Shown here: positions 63,142-64,000 of the stretch, in pieces | How positions within the stretch are numbered: the first letter of the stretch is position 1 | Layout: each line of letters begins with the position of its first letter | NCBI RefSeq assembly: GCF_051020955.1 | Contig: NW_027476521.1 | Location: 1-64,000, forward strand | Direction: 5' to 3' | Origin: Megalopta genalis | Lineage: Eukaryota > Arthropoda > Insecta > Hymenoptera > Halictidae | Length of the DNA stretch: 64,000 nt | Notes under the pieces: generated by a model | The model's input: only the letters and a program-made list of their open reading frames with translations | What the model was told of the DNA's origin: nothing | The model's database searches: none | Position numbers and translations under genes: made by a program

Positions 63142-64000
63142 TTCATGTGTTTCGCATGAATTCGAAACTAAATCATGAATTTCGCATGAATTTTAAGATA
63201 AATCGTTTGATTCGCATGAATTTGAAGCTATATCATGTGTCTAGCATCAATATGAAACTTAATCATTCGTTTCGAATGAGTTTGAAGCTAACTCGATTGT
63301 TTCGTATGCATTTGAAGCTAAATCATGTATTTCGCATTGATGTGAAGCTAATTCATGTGTTCCGAATGAATTTGAAGCTAACTTGTTTGATTCGTATGCA
63401 TTTGATGCTAAATCATGTGTTTCGCATGAATTCGAAGCTTAATCATGTGTTTCGCATGAATTTGAATCTCAGTCACGTTTTACGCATGAATTTGAATCTA
63501 AATCACGTGTTTCGAATGAATTTGAAGCCAAATCGTTTGTTTCGTATGCAGTTGAAGGTACATCATGTATTTCGCATAGATTTTAAGCTAAATAATGTGT
63601 TTAGCATGATTTCGATGCTAAATCATGTGTCTCGCATGAATTTGAAGCAAAATCATGTGTTTCGTATGCATTTGAAGCAAAATCATTTGTTTCGTATGCA
63701 TTTGAAGTAGAATCATGTGTGTCGCACGAATTTGAAGATCAGTCACGAGTAACGCATGAATTTGAAGCTAAATCGTTCGTATCGTATGCATTTGAAACTA
63801 AATCTTGTGTCTCGCATGAATTTGAAGCAAAATCATGTGTTTCGTACGCATTTGAAGCAAAATCATGTATTTCGCATAGATTTGAAGCTAAATAATGTGT
63901 ATCGCATGAATTTAAAGCTAATTCATGTGTGTCGCATGAATTCGAAGCTAAATCATGTGCTTCGTATGCATTTGAAGCTAAAACATATATTTCGCATGTA

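Larger units (their letters stand above)
48708..64000 (+). repeat. 30-bp satellite array, right (plus orientation)
   Basis: About 510 units of 30 bp running off the window end. Single-base indels are rare, and most units keep exact 30-bp register except a recurrent 29-bp unit (ATGAATTGGAACTAATTCATG) found once per higher-order repeat. Frames open for up to 542 codons follow from this regularity. Read in one frame the unit gives MNLKLNHVFR, in another EFEAKSCVSH. Many of the longest frames begin at TTG, not ATG. No non-satellite insertion is seen in the array. Confidence 0.97.

Noticed and set aside
48731..63710. Frames of 200-542 codons in the right satellite as protein-coding genes
   Set aside because: They follow from a 30-nt period without stops, occur in more than one frame and strand, many start at TTG, and no non-repeat domain, promoter or splice structure accompanies them.
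1..64000. tRNA genes or telomeric TTAGG arrays
   Set aside because: No B-box (GGTTCGANNCC) in a cloverleaf context and no TTAGG runs were found by eye.

Overview
The window is nuclear DNA from an insect, most likely a hymenopteran (inference). The reasons are AT-rich DNA, short GT-AG introns with a CTAAC branch site, a CYP4-type P450 fragment, BEL/Pao and piggyBac relics, and dispersed repeats of the 'ACAGGGCGTTCCAC' kind. No bacterial-style operon, tRNA, rRNA or CRISPR array was seen. The dominating feature is a 30-bp tandem satellite filling about 41 of the 64 kb.

Layout. Positions 1-25886 are satellite, with the reference monomer on the minus strand. Positions 25887-30046 are a non-satellite arm holding a dead piggyBac element and then a small two-exon C2H2 zinc-finger gene. 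Positions 30047-44540 are a single-copy spacer of about 14.5 kb: local repeats, a CYP4 pseudogene, a BEL/Pao relic, an unrecognised spliced gene candidate near 37.8-38.15 kb, and scattered transposon ends. Positions 44541-48707 are the same arm again, inverted. Positions 48708-64000 are satellite on the plus strand. The window is therefore one large inverted duplication: satellite - arm - spacer - inverted arm - inverted satellite. Colinear inverted identity runs from about 25018 to 30046 and from 44541 to about 49577, then ends inside the satellite, where the two arrays were rearranged separately.

The arms are not identical. They carry scattered substitutions, so they are not the same reads placed twice. 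The piggyBac copies share lesions, so that element was dead before the duplication. The zinc-finger gene stays open in both arms with the same splice sites.

The satellite is organised in higher-order repeats: about 3.41 and 1.05 kb on the left, 1,797 bp near 22-25 kb, and 749 bp and 1,619 bp on the right. Thirty is a multiple of three and the monomer lacks stops in several frames, so the array gives long decapeptide-repeat frames. I treat these as a by-product of the period. From 1 to about 20 kb the array is full of single-base indels, often in homopolymers, unlike the rest, which suggests weaker consensus quality or decay.

The best candidates for undescribed biology are the satellite-flanked inverted duplication with its duplicated zinc-finger gene, and the unrecognised spliced gene in the spacer.
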